This document shows positions 51,832-60,610 of a stretch of DNA of 64,000 nt, piece by piece. The notes below the pieces were generated by a model, which was not told where the DNA came from, did not search any database, and saw nothing but the letters and a program-made list of their open reading frames with translations. The number at the start of each line of letters is the position of its first letter. The stretch's first letter is position 1. Made by a program: the position numbers and the translations under genes. Source of the DNA: Clostridia bacterium (GTDB taxonomy: Bacteria > Acidobacteriota > Terriglobia > Terriglobales > Acidobacteriaceae). The DNA lies in NCBI GenBank assembly GCA_035561135.1, contig DATMYA010000023.1, positions 1-64,000 of the forward strand. Direction: 5' to 3'.

Positions 51832-52788
51832 ATGATTCAGACTCTGTTCGGCAGTCTCGACCAACCCGAAAAGCCATCTTTTCTAGATCGCATGAAGCAG
51901 GCGGTCACGCGCACGCGTGAGAACCTGACCGACCGCATTGAAGAAGTCGTCAGCTTCCGCAAAGAAATCGACCGCGAGACGCTCGATGACCTGGAAGCCA
52001 CGCTAATCGCTGCGGACCTGGGCACGACGACAACGCATGAAGTGCTGGAGCACATGCGCGAGAAGGTGGATCGCAAGCAGATTGCAGATGTCGAGGAATT
52101 GAAGCGCGTTCTTAAAGAAGAACTGCTCGCTATCCTTACCAAAGCCAATGAGAAGCCTGCGAACCGAGTTGATGGTGAACCTGAAGTCATTCTTGTGGTG
52201 GGCGTGAACGGGACGGGCAAGACGACCTCGATCGGCAAGCTCGCGCATACGTTGCGAGCGCAGGGCAAAACCGTGCTGCTGGCTGCTGCGGACACCTTCC
52301 GCGCTGCGGCCATTGAGCAACTGGAAGTCTGGGGCGATCGCACCGGGACGGAAGTCATTAAGACGAAACCGGGCGGCGATCCTTCGGCCGTGCTGTTCGA
52401 TGCCCTGCAAGCCGCGAAAGCCCGCAACGTTGACTACGTGATCGTGGACACCGCAGGGCGTTTGCACACGAAAACGAACCTGATGCATGAGTTGGAGAAG
52501 ATGCATCGCACGGCGCAGCGCATCATCCCCGGCGCGCCGCACGAGACCCTGCTCGTTATGGACGCCACCACCGGGCAGAACGGACTCCAGCAAGCACGCA
52601 TGTTCACCGAGTCGGCGGGGGTCACAGGCATCGTGCTCACGAAACTTGATGGCACCGCAAAGGGTGGCGTCGTGGTCGCCATCTCGCGCGAACTCGGACT
52701 GCCCGTTCGCTACGTCGGCGTCGGCGAACAAAAGGGTGACATGCTTCCCTTCAATGCCAACGACTTCGTGGATTCGCTGTTCGCGTAG
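51832..52788 (+). CDS. ftsY: Signal recognition particle receptor FtsY
   Basis: SRP GTPase that docks ribosome-nascent-chain-SRP complexes at the membrane. 318 residues: short N domain (FLDRMKQAVTRTRENLTDRIEEV) without the long acidic A domain of E. coli, then the G domain with VVGVNGTGKTTSIGKLA (G1), AAADTFRAAAIEQLEVW (insertion box), VDTAGRLHTKTNLM (G3), LTKLDGTAKGGVV (G4) and GVGEQKGDMLPFNANDFVDSLF. Its RNA partner ffs is in the same window. Confidence 0.96.
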   Translation: MIQTLFGSLDQPEKPSFLDRMKQAVTRTRENLTDRIEEVVSFRKEIDRETLDDLEATLIAADLGTTTTHEVLEHMREKVDRKQIADVEELKRVLKEELLAILTKANEKPANRVDGEPEVILVVGVNGTGKTTSIGKLAHTLRAQGKTVLLAAADTFRAAAIEQLEVWGDRTGTEVIKTKPGGDPSAVLFDALQAAKARNVDYVIVDTAGRLHTKTNLMHELEKMHRTAQRIIPGAPHETLLVMDATTGQNGLQQARMFTESAGVTGIVLTKLDGTAKGGVVVAISRELGLPVRYVGVGEQKGDMLPFNANDFVDSLFA

Positions 52789-52830
52789 TTGACTGGGACA
52801 TTATCCTTTTTGCCACCGAACCGAGCTGGC

Positions 52831-52955
52831 AAAAGGGATCCTTCGACTCGGGCTTACGCCCTTGCTCAGGAAGACAAGGTTTTGGTTTATCTCCTTGGAG
52901 TGTGTCTTCCTGAGTGGAGCGACGCAGTCGCGGAATCGAAGGACCCCTTTCTTCA
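52831..52955. repeat. BIME-like inverted repeat pair
   Basis: CCTTCGACTCGGGCTTACG unit (52831-52875) and CTTCCTGAGTGGAGCGACG unit (52902-52955), inverted relative to the pair at 44.6 kb. Lies between ftsY and ribD. Confidence 0.75.
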
Positions 52956-53046
52956 GCGCCAAGTTGGCAAAAGTGCTTTCGACTATGGCTTACGCCCTCA
53001 TCTTCTCTCTTCGTCTCTCCGCGGCTTCGTGTTGAAATAGACCTCT

Positions 53047-54252
53047 ATGGCATTGCGCGATACTGAAGAACTTTTCATGACCCAGGCACTCGATCTTGCA
53101 CGGCAGGGCGTCGGCCTCACTTCTCCGAACCCGTGCGTTGGAGCAATCGTTGTGGACGAGCGTGGCCGCATCGCCGGACGCGGAACGCACACATATGAGG
53201 GCCGCAAGCACGCTGAAGTTCTTGCCCTTGAAGAAGCTGGAGACCTAGCGCACGGCAACACTCTCTATCTGAACCTGGAGCCCTGCTCGCACCAGGGTCG
53301 CACAGGCCCATGCGCAGATGCGATTATCGCGGCCGGCATCGCTCGCGTCGTTAGCGCTATGCGCGACCCCAATCCGCTCGTCAGCGGAAAAGGGTTCGAG
53401 AAACTTCGTGCTGCCGGCATCGAGGTCGTTGACGGAGTGCTTGAAGCCGAAGCACGGAAACTCAACGAAAGCTTCACGCGATACATCCGCACCCGCTTGC
53501 CGCTGGTGACGCTGAAGACAGCCATGACGCTGGATGGCAAGATCGCGGCAGCATCGAACGTTTCGCAGAATCCCACGGCGCTCGGATCGGCGCAGGCGTC
53601 CATTACCTACATCACCGGCGAAGCCGCGCGCGCGCATGTACACAAGCTGCGGCACGCAAGCGATGCGATTCTCGTTGGTGTCGGAACCATCATCGCAGAC
53701 GATCCGTTGCTCACCGATCGTAGTTCACTCCCGCGCCGCCGTCCGCTGTTGCGCGTCATCCTGGACTCGCGACTGCGACTGCCGCTGGAATCGCGCCTCG
53801 TGAAGACGTGCCAGGAGGACGTGCTCGTGTTCTGCTCGTTCGCAGAAGAGAAGAAGCGCGCCGAACTCGAAGCAAGAGGTGTGCGCGTGGAGCAAGTGCC
53901 TCTCGCTACGTTTGAGCCGCAAGCCGGGGAAGTTCCTTACCCACATGCAGTTCCCACGAACAGCAAGCCTGACATGAAGAAAGTCTTCCAGCAGCTCGGC
54001 GAGTCTGAAATTACCAGCGTTCTTGTCGAAGGGGGAGCCGCAGTGAACTGGACCTGTCTGGCCGCCGGAGTCGTGGACAAGATTTTCTTCTACTACGCCC
54101 CCAAGATTCTTGGTGGCAGCGGCTCTGTACCCTTCGCGTCCGGCGCCGGATTCGCTCGTATGGCAGAGGCTGCCATGGTGCATAACATCACCGTCCACCA
54201 CTTCGGCGAGGACTTTGCCATCGAAGGCTACTTGCGCGATCCGTACGCGTAG
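53047..54252 (+). CDS. ribD: Bifunctional riboflavin deaminase/reductase
   Basis: Second and third steps of riboflavin synthesis. 401 residues. Deaminase: TSPNPCVGAIVVD, zinc ligands HAEVLALEEAG and NLEPCSHQGRTGPCADAI. Reductase: VTLKTAMTLDGKIA, SDAILVGVGTIIADDPLLTDR, ILDSRLRLP, and SVLVEGGAAVNWTCLA. A 20-residue insert (FEPQAGEVPYPHAVPTNSK) lies before the last motif. ribE follows after 200 bases. Confidence 0.96.
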   Translation: MALRDTEELFMTQALDLARQGVGLTSPNPCVGAIVVDERGRIAGRGTHTYEGRKHAEVLALEEAGDLAHGNTLYLNLEPCSHQGRTGPCADAIIAAGIARVVSAMRDPNPLVSGKGFEKLRAAGIEVVDGVLEAEARKLNESFTRYIRTRLPLVTLKTAMTLDGKIAAASNVSQNPTALGSAQASITYITGEAARAHVHKLRHASDAILVGVGTIIADDPLLTDRSSLPRRRPLLRVILDSRLRLPLESRLVKTCQEDVLVFCSFAEEKKRAELEARGVRVEQVPLATFEPQAGEVPYPHAVPTNSKPDMKKVFQQLGESEITSVLVEGGAAVNWTCLAAGVVDKIFFYYAPKILGGSGSVPFASGAGFARMAEAAMVHNITVHHFGEDFAIEGYLRDPYA

Positions 54253-54453
54253 ACAGTTGCCAGGTGCCAATTACCGGTTCCCATGTGCCAGCTTCCTGCT
54301 GACCGATATACTGCACACTTGCACTTGTTCTTGTCACAAACAAAGAGCACGGCACACATTATGATGTATGCGGATTATCGTTGCCGCTACTAACTGGCAG
54401 TCGGCTATTGGCCACTGGCTGCTGACAACTGGCTACTGGCAACTGGAGTTTTT
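54253..54453. repeat. CCAGTTGCC-type repeat tracts between ribD and ribE
   Basis: Tracts of imperfect GCCAGTTGCC/GGCAACTGG words at 54253-54298 and 54391-54449. No FMN riboswitch signature is present. Confidence 0.55.
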
Positions 54454-55104
54454 ATGTTCACCGGAATCGTAGAGGAAGTTGGGCGCATCGCCCGCATCGA
54501 GCAGAAGGGCGAGAATCGCCGAATCACCATTGAGGCCCGTGATGTTCCAAAGGAACTCAAGACCGGGCACAGCGTAGCCGTGAGCGGCGTCTGCCTCACC
54601 GCGCTGGATATCACGCCAACAACGTTTGCCGCCGATCTTGCGCCGGAGACATGGGTACGCACGTCGTTCTCGCGAATCACTACCGGAGCCCAGGTCAACC
54701 TTGAACTTCCGCTCCGAGCCGACGGACGAATGGGTGGACACATGGTGCAGGGTCACGTGGATGGCGTCGGGCGTCTCGTGAACTTCGAGCGCATTCCCGA
54801 TTCCGAGAACTGGTGGTTGCACATAGAAGTCCCACCCGAGCTCGAAAAGTACCTTGTCTACAAGGGTTCCATTTCTATCGAAGGCATCAGCCTCACGATT
54901 GCCAAGCTGGAAGGGATGATCTGCACGGTGGCAATCATTCCGCACACGGTCGAGATGACGAATCTCAATACGCTGAAGGCTGGTGATCCTGTCAACCTGG
55001 AGGCTGACATCGCAGCCAAGTACCTGGAGAAATGGTTCCATCGCGACCGCGACCTCGGCGGCGACACGCTTACAGTCGAAAAGCTGGTGACCAAGGGGTT
55101 CTGA
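54454..55104 (+). CDS. ribE: Riboflavin synthase, alpha subunit
   Basis: Dismutates two lumazines to riboflavin. 216 residues in two lumazine-binding repeats: MFTGIVEEVGRIARIE with VAVSGVCLTAL, and HMVQGHVDGVGRLVNF with ISIEGISLTIA. The MFTGIVEE start is the family hallmark. Second gene of the rib pair. Confidence 0.96.
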   Translation: MFTGIVEEVGRIARIEQKGENRRITIEARDVPKELKTGHSVAVSGVCLTALDITPTTFAADLAPETWVRTSFSRITTGAQVNLELPLRADGRMGGHMVQGHVDGVGRLVNFERIPDSENWWLHIEVPPELEKYLVYKGSISIEGISLTIAKLEGMICTVAIIPHTVEMTNLNTLKAGDPVNLEADIAAKYLEKWFHRDRDLGGDTLTVEKLVTKGF

Positions 55105-55188
55105 AGCGGTGGGCACAGCTTGGTGGATAGAATCGGAGCGCGCTCCGTGTGGAGCGCGTTTGCTGCTTGTAGCATGTCTTCAGCGCCG

Positions 55189-55983
55189 TCAGCGCGTATC
55201 CGGCGCCGGTTTCCAGTAGTCGAGATTCAACGCATCCAGATCGATGAACTCTCGCACGATCTGCTCCTGAGCAGCGTTCATGCCCTCTGGCGGGCCGAAG
55301 TAAATTACCTTGGCTTCGTGTAGAAAGACGACTCGGTCCGCAACTTTCTGCGCCAGTCGCATATCGTGCGTTACGACGATGCTCGTCAGCTTCAACTGAT
55401 ATTTCAGTTTCTTGATCAGATCCCCCAGCAGGTGCGCCATCAGAGGATCGACCATCGTCGTCGGCTCGTCGTACAGAACAGCATCGGGCTGCGCCGCCAG
55501 TGCACGCGCAATGGCCACCGACCGCTTCATCCCGGTCGAGAGATCCGATGGCAACTGGTCGCGATATTCACGGACCCCCACCATGTCCAGCAGGCCGTCG
55601 ACAATCTGGTAGATCTGCTCTTCGTTCAGGTCGCCACGCTCGCGAAGCGAAAATGCCACGTTCTCGCCCACGCTGAGCGAATCGAATAGCGCGCCGTTCT
55701 GGAACACCATCGTGACCTTCTTGCGTATGCGCTCAAGCTCCGGTTCGGGATAGTCTGTGATGTCTTCGTACGCCACCCAGATGCGCCCGGCGTCTGGCTT
55801 CAGAAATCCCATTATGTGGCGTAGCGCTACGGATTTGCCTACACCGCTTCGCCCAAGGATGCATACGGTTTCCCCGGGCATCACGTCAAAGCTCACGTCG
55901 TCCAGCACGACGTTGTCGCCAAATGCCTTGGATACGTGCTGGAATTCGATATATGGCCGCTGATTCTGGTCTGCCATTCCCAA
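55189..55983 (-). CDS. MlaF-like ABC transporter ATP-binding protein
   Basis: ATPase of phospholipid/retrograde-type (Mla) transporters. 264 residues; the Met at codon 3 (55977) is the likelier start. Walker A GRSGVGKSVALRH (~44), Q-loop VFQNGALFDSLSVGENVAF, ABC signature LSTGMKRSVAIARAL, Walker B AVLYDEPTTMVDP, H-loop VVTHD. The STGMKRSV form of the signature and the GALFDSL segment mark the MlaF/Mkl branch. No permease or MCE gene is beside it in this window. Confidence 0.9.
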   Translation of the reverse strand: MGMADQNQRPYIEFQHVSKAFGDNVVLDDVSFDVMPGETVCILGRSGVGKSVALRHIMGFLKPDAGRIWVAYEDITDYPEPELERIRKKVTMVFQNGALFDSLSVGENVAFSLRERGDLNEEQIYQIVDGLLDMVGVREYRDQLPSDLSTGMKRSVAIARALAAQPDAVLYDEPTTMVDPLMAHLLGDLIKKLKYQLKLTSIVVTHDMRLAQKVADRVVFLHEAKVIYFGPPEGMNAAQEQIVREFIDLDALNLDYWKPAPDTR

Positions 55984-56075
55984 GCCTCTGCTTTGTCCTC
56001 ACCCATGCGTGTGCTCCGGCCGGCGGCCAGCACGAATGCGGTCACCTGCTCTGTCAGGTTTTGCACGTCAGTCAT
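55893..56075 (-). pseudogene. 5' remnant of a MobA-like nucleotidyltransferase
   Basis: The first 30 codons (TAFVLAAGRSTRMGEDKA) match the NTP-binding loop of molybdenum-cofactor guanylyl/cytidylyltransferases. Then the frame runs into the N-terminus of the MlaF-like gene in another frame and stops. So only the first loop survives. Confidence 0.5.
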
Positions 56076-56114
56076 GTTACACGTCGCAGGCGGCAGGCGG
56101 GAGCTCGGCTGCTG

Positions 56115-56498
56115 TCAGGCGTTGCCTCGCGACTGCTCCGGAGACCACTGGATTTCCATGCCCACGATCCTGCCTGCGATGTCCAAATCCAGCTTCGCGG
56201 GAGCCTCAACTACCGCGTCGCCGCTATAGCCGGGCACGGCGATGAATACACGCGGCTCGATGTAATCCGCCATCTCGTCTTTCCGTATGAACGTGAGTGC
56301 CTGATCGTTACGGCAGGGCTTAGGCAATACGAACATGAGGTCGGCGAGATCGCCTGTCTCTGAGACCGACACCGCGGCATCCACGGGCATGCGCGCGTGG
56401 ACGTTCTCCGGCTCGATCTCCGTGTTCGGCTTGAACGACACGTAGTACAGGAACCCATCTTGCGGGTCGTACTCGGAGCGTTCTACGCGAAATGCCAT
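56115..56498 (-). CDS. Conserved hypothetical protein
   Basis: 127 residues from the second Met (56498), 133 from the first. The sequence FLYYVSFKPNTEIEPENV, VSVSETGDLADLMFVLPK and the end DLDIAGRIVGMEIQWSP resemble the DUF2283 pattern (beta-rich, E/D-x-D-x-x-G-x-x-x-G-hE). No signal peptide, no partner. Function not known. Confidence 0.65.
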   Translation of the reverse strand: MAFRVERSEYDPQDGFLYYVSFKPNTEIEPENVHARMPVDAAVSVSETGDLADLMFVLPKPCRNDQALTFIRKDEMADYIEPRVFIAVPGYSGDAVVEAPAKLDLDIAGRIVGMEIQWSPEQSRGNA

Positions 56499-56722
56499 GG
56501 CTCTCCCTTGGAGCACGCCTCATAGTGAACCGTTAACGGTGAACAATCACAGCATTAACGTTCGGGCGTCTTTGTACCACACAAACTCAGCAAGCTCAAT
56601 CGGCTGTATTTCCAACGCATTTTGTTGAACGCATATTGTTGCGAGGTACCGGGTTTTATCACTGCGGGGGGTGCTGCGGGGGGTGTCTGAATCTCTGCAG
56701 CTATCTGGCCGTCTAAAGAATC

Positions 56723-57187
56723 ATGGCTATTTATCCGAAACTCCGCGTGTACACGGACGGAAACTGCGAGTTCTGCTGGTGGGCTCGCGGTTTGATTGAG
56801 CCTTACGACACAGGGCGTCGCATCGATTTCCGCGACTTCAATCGTCCCGAGATCGCAGCGGAGACGCCGTTCACACGACGCGAACTCGCGCGCGAGATGC
56901 ACGTGCTCACGCCGGACGGACGCTGGTATGCAGGGTTCTGGGGATGGATGGTAATCCTGCGAGTGCTGCCGCGCCGCCGCTGGCTCGCGCGCATCCTCTC
57001 GTTGCCGCCATTCCGCTGGTTTGGGCCGACGCTCTATCGTTTTCTTGCCTCGAACCGCTATCGCTTACCGCGCTTCCTGCTTCGACGCCTGGGCGCACCG
57101 GGTCTTTGCGCGGACGCTTGCGACGCCGGCCACGCCGGTTTCGATAACTCCTTCAAGCAAGTTCCTGTCGGGCTGCGAAAGGAGTAA
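56723..57187 (+). CDS. DCC-family (DUF393) thiol-disulfide-like protein
   Basis: 154 residues. N-terminal LRVYTDGNCEFCWWARGL has the DxxCxxC-like DCC motif (usually YDGDCxFC), and GRWYAGFWGWMVILRVLPRRRW with LARILSLPPFRWFGPTLYRFLASNRYRL is the DUF393 middle. A Cys pair occurs near the end (GLCADACDAGH). Predicted thioredoxin-like oxidoreductase; partner unknown. Confidence 0.82.
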   Translation: MAIYPKLRVYTDGNCEFCWWARGLIEPYDTGRRIDFRDFNRPEIAAETPFTRRELAREMHVLTPDGRWYAGFWGWMVILRVLPRRRWLARILSLPPFRWFGPTLYRFLASNRYRLPRFLLRRLGAPGLCADACDAGHAGFDNSFKQVPVGLRKE

Positions 57188-57283
57188 TCTGTGAGACTTG
57201 AGTGCAAAAAAAATTTCAGCAGAGGCGACAGCAACTCTGCATCTAACTTCAGTAACCACAAGTTTGGAAACAGGAGCGAACTT

Positions 57284-58399
57284 ATGAAGGCGAAAGGTAT
57301 CACTTCGTTATCCGCGTTTGGGCGCAGCGAAGCACGGATATTCGTACTGCTGGCGCTCGTACTTATCTTCGGACTCGCGACCGCTTGCAACCGCAATCCG
57401 CTTGGCTCATCGAAGAACGACTCGCAGATCGCAAGCGAAGTTCAAACTAAGGTCATGTCGGACCCCAACATCACAAGCCGTCAGATCAGTGTTCAGGCGG
57501 CGAATGGCGTGGTCACGCTCGGCGGATATGTTAACTCCGACCAGGAGCGCGGAGCCGCAGCAACGGCCGCCTCGCAGGTTGAAGGCGTAAAGACGGTCGT
57601 CAACAATCTCCAGGTTTCCACGGCGGGCAACACGCAGCTCGCCCCGGCAGATCAACAGGAACAGTCAGCCGCGGCCCCCGTACAGGAACCGGCGCGTGAG
57701 CCCGCGCGCCGCTCGGCACAGCGCGCAACCAGCACGCGCGGCTCTTCGGCCAGCCAGACACATGTCCCAGATTACAGTAACAGCAGTAGCAGCTCGGCTT
57801 CGACCGCAACAACACCCGCTCCGGCCACACCCGTGATTCCGGCTGCACCCGTGATACAGAAAGTAACCGTACCCGACGGCACGACGCTTGCTATTCGCCT
57901 CATCGACGCCGTGGATTCCGAGAAGAGCCAGCCGGGCGATACCTTCCGCGCTACGCTCAACTCACCCATCGTTGTCGATGACAATATTGTCATCCCTGCC
58001 GATGCAGACGTGGAAGGTCGCGTTGTCGATGCCAAAAGCGCAGGCCGATTTAAAGGCCAATCGGCACTCGCAATCGAGTTGACAAAGATCAGCATCAACG
58101 GGCGCGGCTACCAGATTCGGACGAATCAATGGGCAAAGCAGGGCACGTCGCGCGGCAAGAATACGGCGGCTAAAGTTGGCGGAGGCGCCGCGCTCGGTGC
58201 AATCATCGGCGGACTTGCCGGCGGCGGTAAGGGCGCTGCGATTGGCGCCACGGTAGGCGCGGGCGCAGGAACAGGCGTGCAGGCCGCAACCCACGGCCAG
58301 CAGATCAAGCTGGGACCGGAAGCGCTGCTTACCTTCCGGCTGGAGAGCCCGGTGACGGTGATTCCGGCATCACAAGCCAATCGGCGCAGATTGGAATAA
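57284..58399 (+). CDS. BON-domain lipoprotein with glycine-zipper segment
   Basis: 371 residues from ATG at 57284, with AGGAGCGAA before it. Lipoprotein signal (IFVLLALVLIFGLATAC, lipobox ATAC). BON domain at ~38-105: SQIASEVQTKVMSDPNI, ISVQAANGVVTLGGYVNSDQE, GVKTVVNNLQV. Low-complexity Ser/Ala/Pro linker, then a beta domain (VPDGTTLAIRLIDAVDSEKSQPGDTF) and a Gly/Ala zipper (GGGAALGAIIGGLAGGGKGAAIGA), likely membrane-inserting. Envelope stress or adhesion role possible. Confidence 0.85.
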   Translation: MKAKGITSLSAFGRSEARIFVLLALVLIFGLATACNRNPLGSSKNDSQIASEVQTKVMSDPNITSRQISVQAANGVVTLGGYVNSDQERGAAATAASQVEGVKTVVNNLQVSTAGNTQLAPADQQEQSAAAPVQEPAREPARRSAQRATSTRGSSASQTHVPDYSNSSSSSASTATTPAPATPVIPAAPVIQKVTVPDGTTLAIRLIDAVDSEKSQPGDTFRATLNSPIVVDDNIVIPADADVEGRVVDAKSAGRFKGQSALAIELTKISINGRGYQIRTNQWAKQGTSRGKNTAAKVGGGAALGAIIGGLAGGGKGAAIGATVGAGAGTGVQAATHGQQIKLGPEALLTFRLESPVTVIPASQANRRRLE

Positions 58400-58432
58400 T
58401 CGTCCAGCGGCGGCCACAGTCATCTGCAATCG

Positions 58433-58454
58433 GGGCACGGCTCACGCCGTGCCC
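58433..58454 (+). terminator. Terminator after the BON lipoprotein
   Basis: GGGCACGGC, loop TCAC, GCCGTGCCC, then TTTCT. Confidence 0.8.
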
Positions 58455-58487
58455 TTTCTAGTCCATGCCTGCGCTCGTGCGCTCTTC

Positions 58488-59870
58488 TCAGTCCAGATCA
58501 TAGGCGTGAATCTTTGTGAGCAGCGTCTTGTAGCTCACTCCTAGCCTTTGAGCCGTCGCCGCCTTATTCCATTTGCACTCGCGCAGTGTTGCTTCGATTT
58601 TTGCACGTTCGACCTGACGCACTGCCTGTGATGACACCTCGGCGAGAGAACCCTCCGCGCTGGGCGTCGCGAATGCCGTCACTTCGGTGCGCGCACACCC
58701 CGCACGTACGTTCATGGAAAGCGCGAGGTCGGCAGCGTGCAAATCGCCCTCGTTCAGAATAGCGGCGCGTTCGATTACGTTTTGTAATTCGCGAACGTTT
58801 CCCGGCCAGTTATGGGTACACAAAGCGCTCAACGCATCCGGCGCAAACTTCATGCGCGGCTTCCTGAGTTCTTTTCGGAATCGCTCCAGGAAATGCTCGG
58901 CCAGCAGCACGACATCCTCGCCGCGCTCGCGCAGTGCCGGTATGCGAATGGGGAAAACAGCAAGGCGGTAGTAGAGGTCGCGCCGAAACTCTCCCGCTTC
59001 CACCGCAGATTCCAGGTCGCGATTTGTCGCTGCGACGACGCGCACGTCCACAGTGATCTCGCCCGCGCCGCCCAGGCGATCGATTTTTTTCTCTTCAATG
59101 GCGCGCAGCAGCTTGCCTTGAGCGCTCAAGGGCAGTTCGCCGATCTCGTCAAGGAAGAGCGTGCCATGGTGGGCGACCTCGAATTTCCCCGGCTTGCGCT
59201 GCAACGCGCCGGTAAACGCGCCTTTCTCGTGGCCGAAGAGTTCGTTTTCGACGAGCGTTTCCGGAATTGCCGCACAGTTGATGGTCACCATCGGCTTGCT
59301 TGCCCGCGCGCTCAACTGGTGGATCGCACGAGCGAAGAGCTCCTTCCCTGTGCCGCTCTCGCCGAGCAGCAGAACCGTGCTATCGGTAGTGGCTATGCGC
59401 TGCATCTCGCGCGCGGTTACCTGCATGGAGGGGTGATCGCCCACAATGCGGGGGAAGCCGAATTTGCGCGCATACTCCTCGCGCAATACCACGACTTCGC
59501 GCACGAGTTCCTGACGCTCCATGGCACGTGCCAGCAGATGCTTCAGATATTCAAGATCGATCGGCTTTTGAATGAAGTCGTAAGCGCCTTCGCGCATGGC
59601 ATCTACGGCCTCAGCGATGGAGCCGTAGGCCGTCATAATCACGACTGGCACGCTTGCGTCTGCAGCGATGGACGCACGGAGCACGTCCATGCCGCTGCCG
59701 CCGGGTAGCTTCAAATCCGTTAACACCGCAGACAGCCGGGTCGTCGCGAGTGCCGCAAGCGCCGGTGGGACACCCGCCGCGGGCACTGCTTCGTACCCCA
59801 TGCGCGCCAATGCCGTCACCAGCATCTCGCGCAACTCCGCCTTGTCCTCCACCAGCAGAATGTTATCCAT
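58488..59870 (-). CDS. NtrC-family sigma-54 response regulator
   Basis: 460 residues from ATG at 59870 (a frame to 59957 adds an unlikely leader). Receiver: LVEDKAELREML, phospho-Asp in AVLTDLKLPGG (~51), DFIQKPID. AAA+ domain: LGESGTGKELFARAIHQ (Walker A), GHEKGAFTGAL (sigma-54 loop GAFTGA), LFLDEIGELPL (Walker B). Fis-like HTH at the end: EATLRECKWNKAATAQRLGVSYKTLLTKI. Encoded upstream of, and on the same strand as, nothing nearby in an operon; the kinase at 60.6-61.9 kb, 0.7 kb upstream on the same strand, is the natural partner. Confidence 0.95.
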   Translation of the reverse strand: MDNILLVEDKAELREMLVTALARMGYEAVPAAGVPPALAALATTRLSAVLTDLKLPGGSGMDVLRASIAADASVPVVIMTAYGSIAEAVDAMREGAYDFIQKPIDLEYLKHLLARAMERQELVREVVVLREEYARKFGFPRIVGDHPSMQVTAREMQRIATTDSTVLLLGESGTGKELFARAIHQLSARASKPMVTINCAAIPETLVENELFGHEKGAFTGALQRKPGKFEVAHHGTLFLDEIGELPLSAQGKLLRAIEEKKIDRLGGAGEITVDVRVVAATNRDLESAVEAGEFRRDLYYRLAVFPIRIPALRERGEDVVLLAEHFLERFRKELRKPRMKFAPDALSALCTHNWPGNVRELQNVIERAAILNEGDLHAADLALSMNVRAGCARTEVTAFATPSAEGSLAEVSSQAVRQVERAKIEATLRECKWNKAATAQRLGVSYKTLLTKIHAYDLD

Positions 59871-59913
59871 CAGCCTCGATTCATCGTGCTTGTCCGTCGA
59901 TACAAAGAACGAA

Positions 59914-59935
59914 GGCGACCGAAAGTTCGGTCGCC
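59914..59935 (-). terminator. Hairpin terminator after the coiled-coil protein gene
   Basis: GGCGACCGAA, loop AG, TTCGGTCGCC; TTCGTTCTTTG follows on the minus strand. 24 bases after the stop at 59959. Confidence 0.75.
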
Positions 59936-59958
59936 CGAGAATTTCGTTCAGCGACACG

Positions 59959-60522
59959 CTAATCCATCGACACGCCAGCCTTACGAGCTTGCTCGCGAAG
60001 ATCTTCCAGCTTCTGTTTCGCGGCGCTCAACGCAGTCTGGTTCTTCGCCAGGCCCTCTTTATACTTGCGATCTTCGTCGGCCCACTTCTTGTCATCGCGC
60101 AGGCGCGCGCCGGCATCGGCGTAGAACACGGCGGCACGCAGTTTGTACTCGCGGTCCATCAAAGCAAGTTCGCGCTCCAGATCCGCGATACCTTTTTTCG
60201 CATCGCTCACTTTGTCCTTCCACTCCTGTTCGCGCTTCTTCTTTTCTTCGGGCGTATCGGCATCCTTGCTGTTGCCGGAGTCTGCTTTCGCGGACTTCGC
60301 TTCCCTGGACGCGGTCGCGTCTTTTCCCGCATCGCTCCTGGACACATCATTCGGCACTGTTGTCGACGGAATCTCGTCGTTGGTGTACACCTTACTGGCT
60401 TTCGCCTTCGGCTGCTGCTCCTTTTGCCGGCGCGCCACATCGCCCAGAGACTGGGCACCTGCGGCGAGCACCAGCGTGCCAAACAGGATCGTGCAAATGC
60501 CTGACTTCGCGATGCGGGTCAT
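59959..60522 (-). CDS. Exported coiled-coil protein
   Basis: 187 residues. Signal peptide RIAKSGICTILFGTLVLAAGAQS. The mature part has a Ser/Ala/Lys linker (~40-95) and a heptad-rich helix (WKDKVSDAKKGIADLERELALMDREY, then LAKNQTALSAAKQKLEDLREQARK). A start with SLGDVARRQKEQQ is common to acidobacterial exported proteins of this kind. Function unknown; it lies between the kinase and the regulator genes. Confidence 0.75.
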   Translation of the reverse strand: MTRIAKSGICTILFGTLVLAAGAQSLGDVARRQKEQQPKAKASKVYTNDEIPSTTVPNDVSRSDAGKDATASREAKSAKADSGNSKDADTPEEKKKREQEWKDKVSDAKKGIADLERELALMDREYKLRAAVFYADAGARLRDDKKWADEDRKYKEGLAKNQTALSAAKQKLEDLREQARKAGVSMD

Positions 60523-60610
60523 GAATCAGTCTCCCTCGTTTTTACTGCACCCGGCGCACGCAGAGGCGCGCACTCGAAGCAAAGTTTCTCTCCCGAGTTT
60601 CTGGCCTATT

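Noticed and set aside
54253..54453. FMN riboswitch before ribE
   Set aside because: None of the conserved RFN-element boxes is present; the gap is filled by degenerate repeats.
58812..59708. 298-codon plus-strand frame
   Set aside because: Antisense to the AAA+ domain of the NtrC-type regulator.
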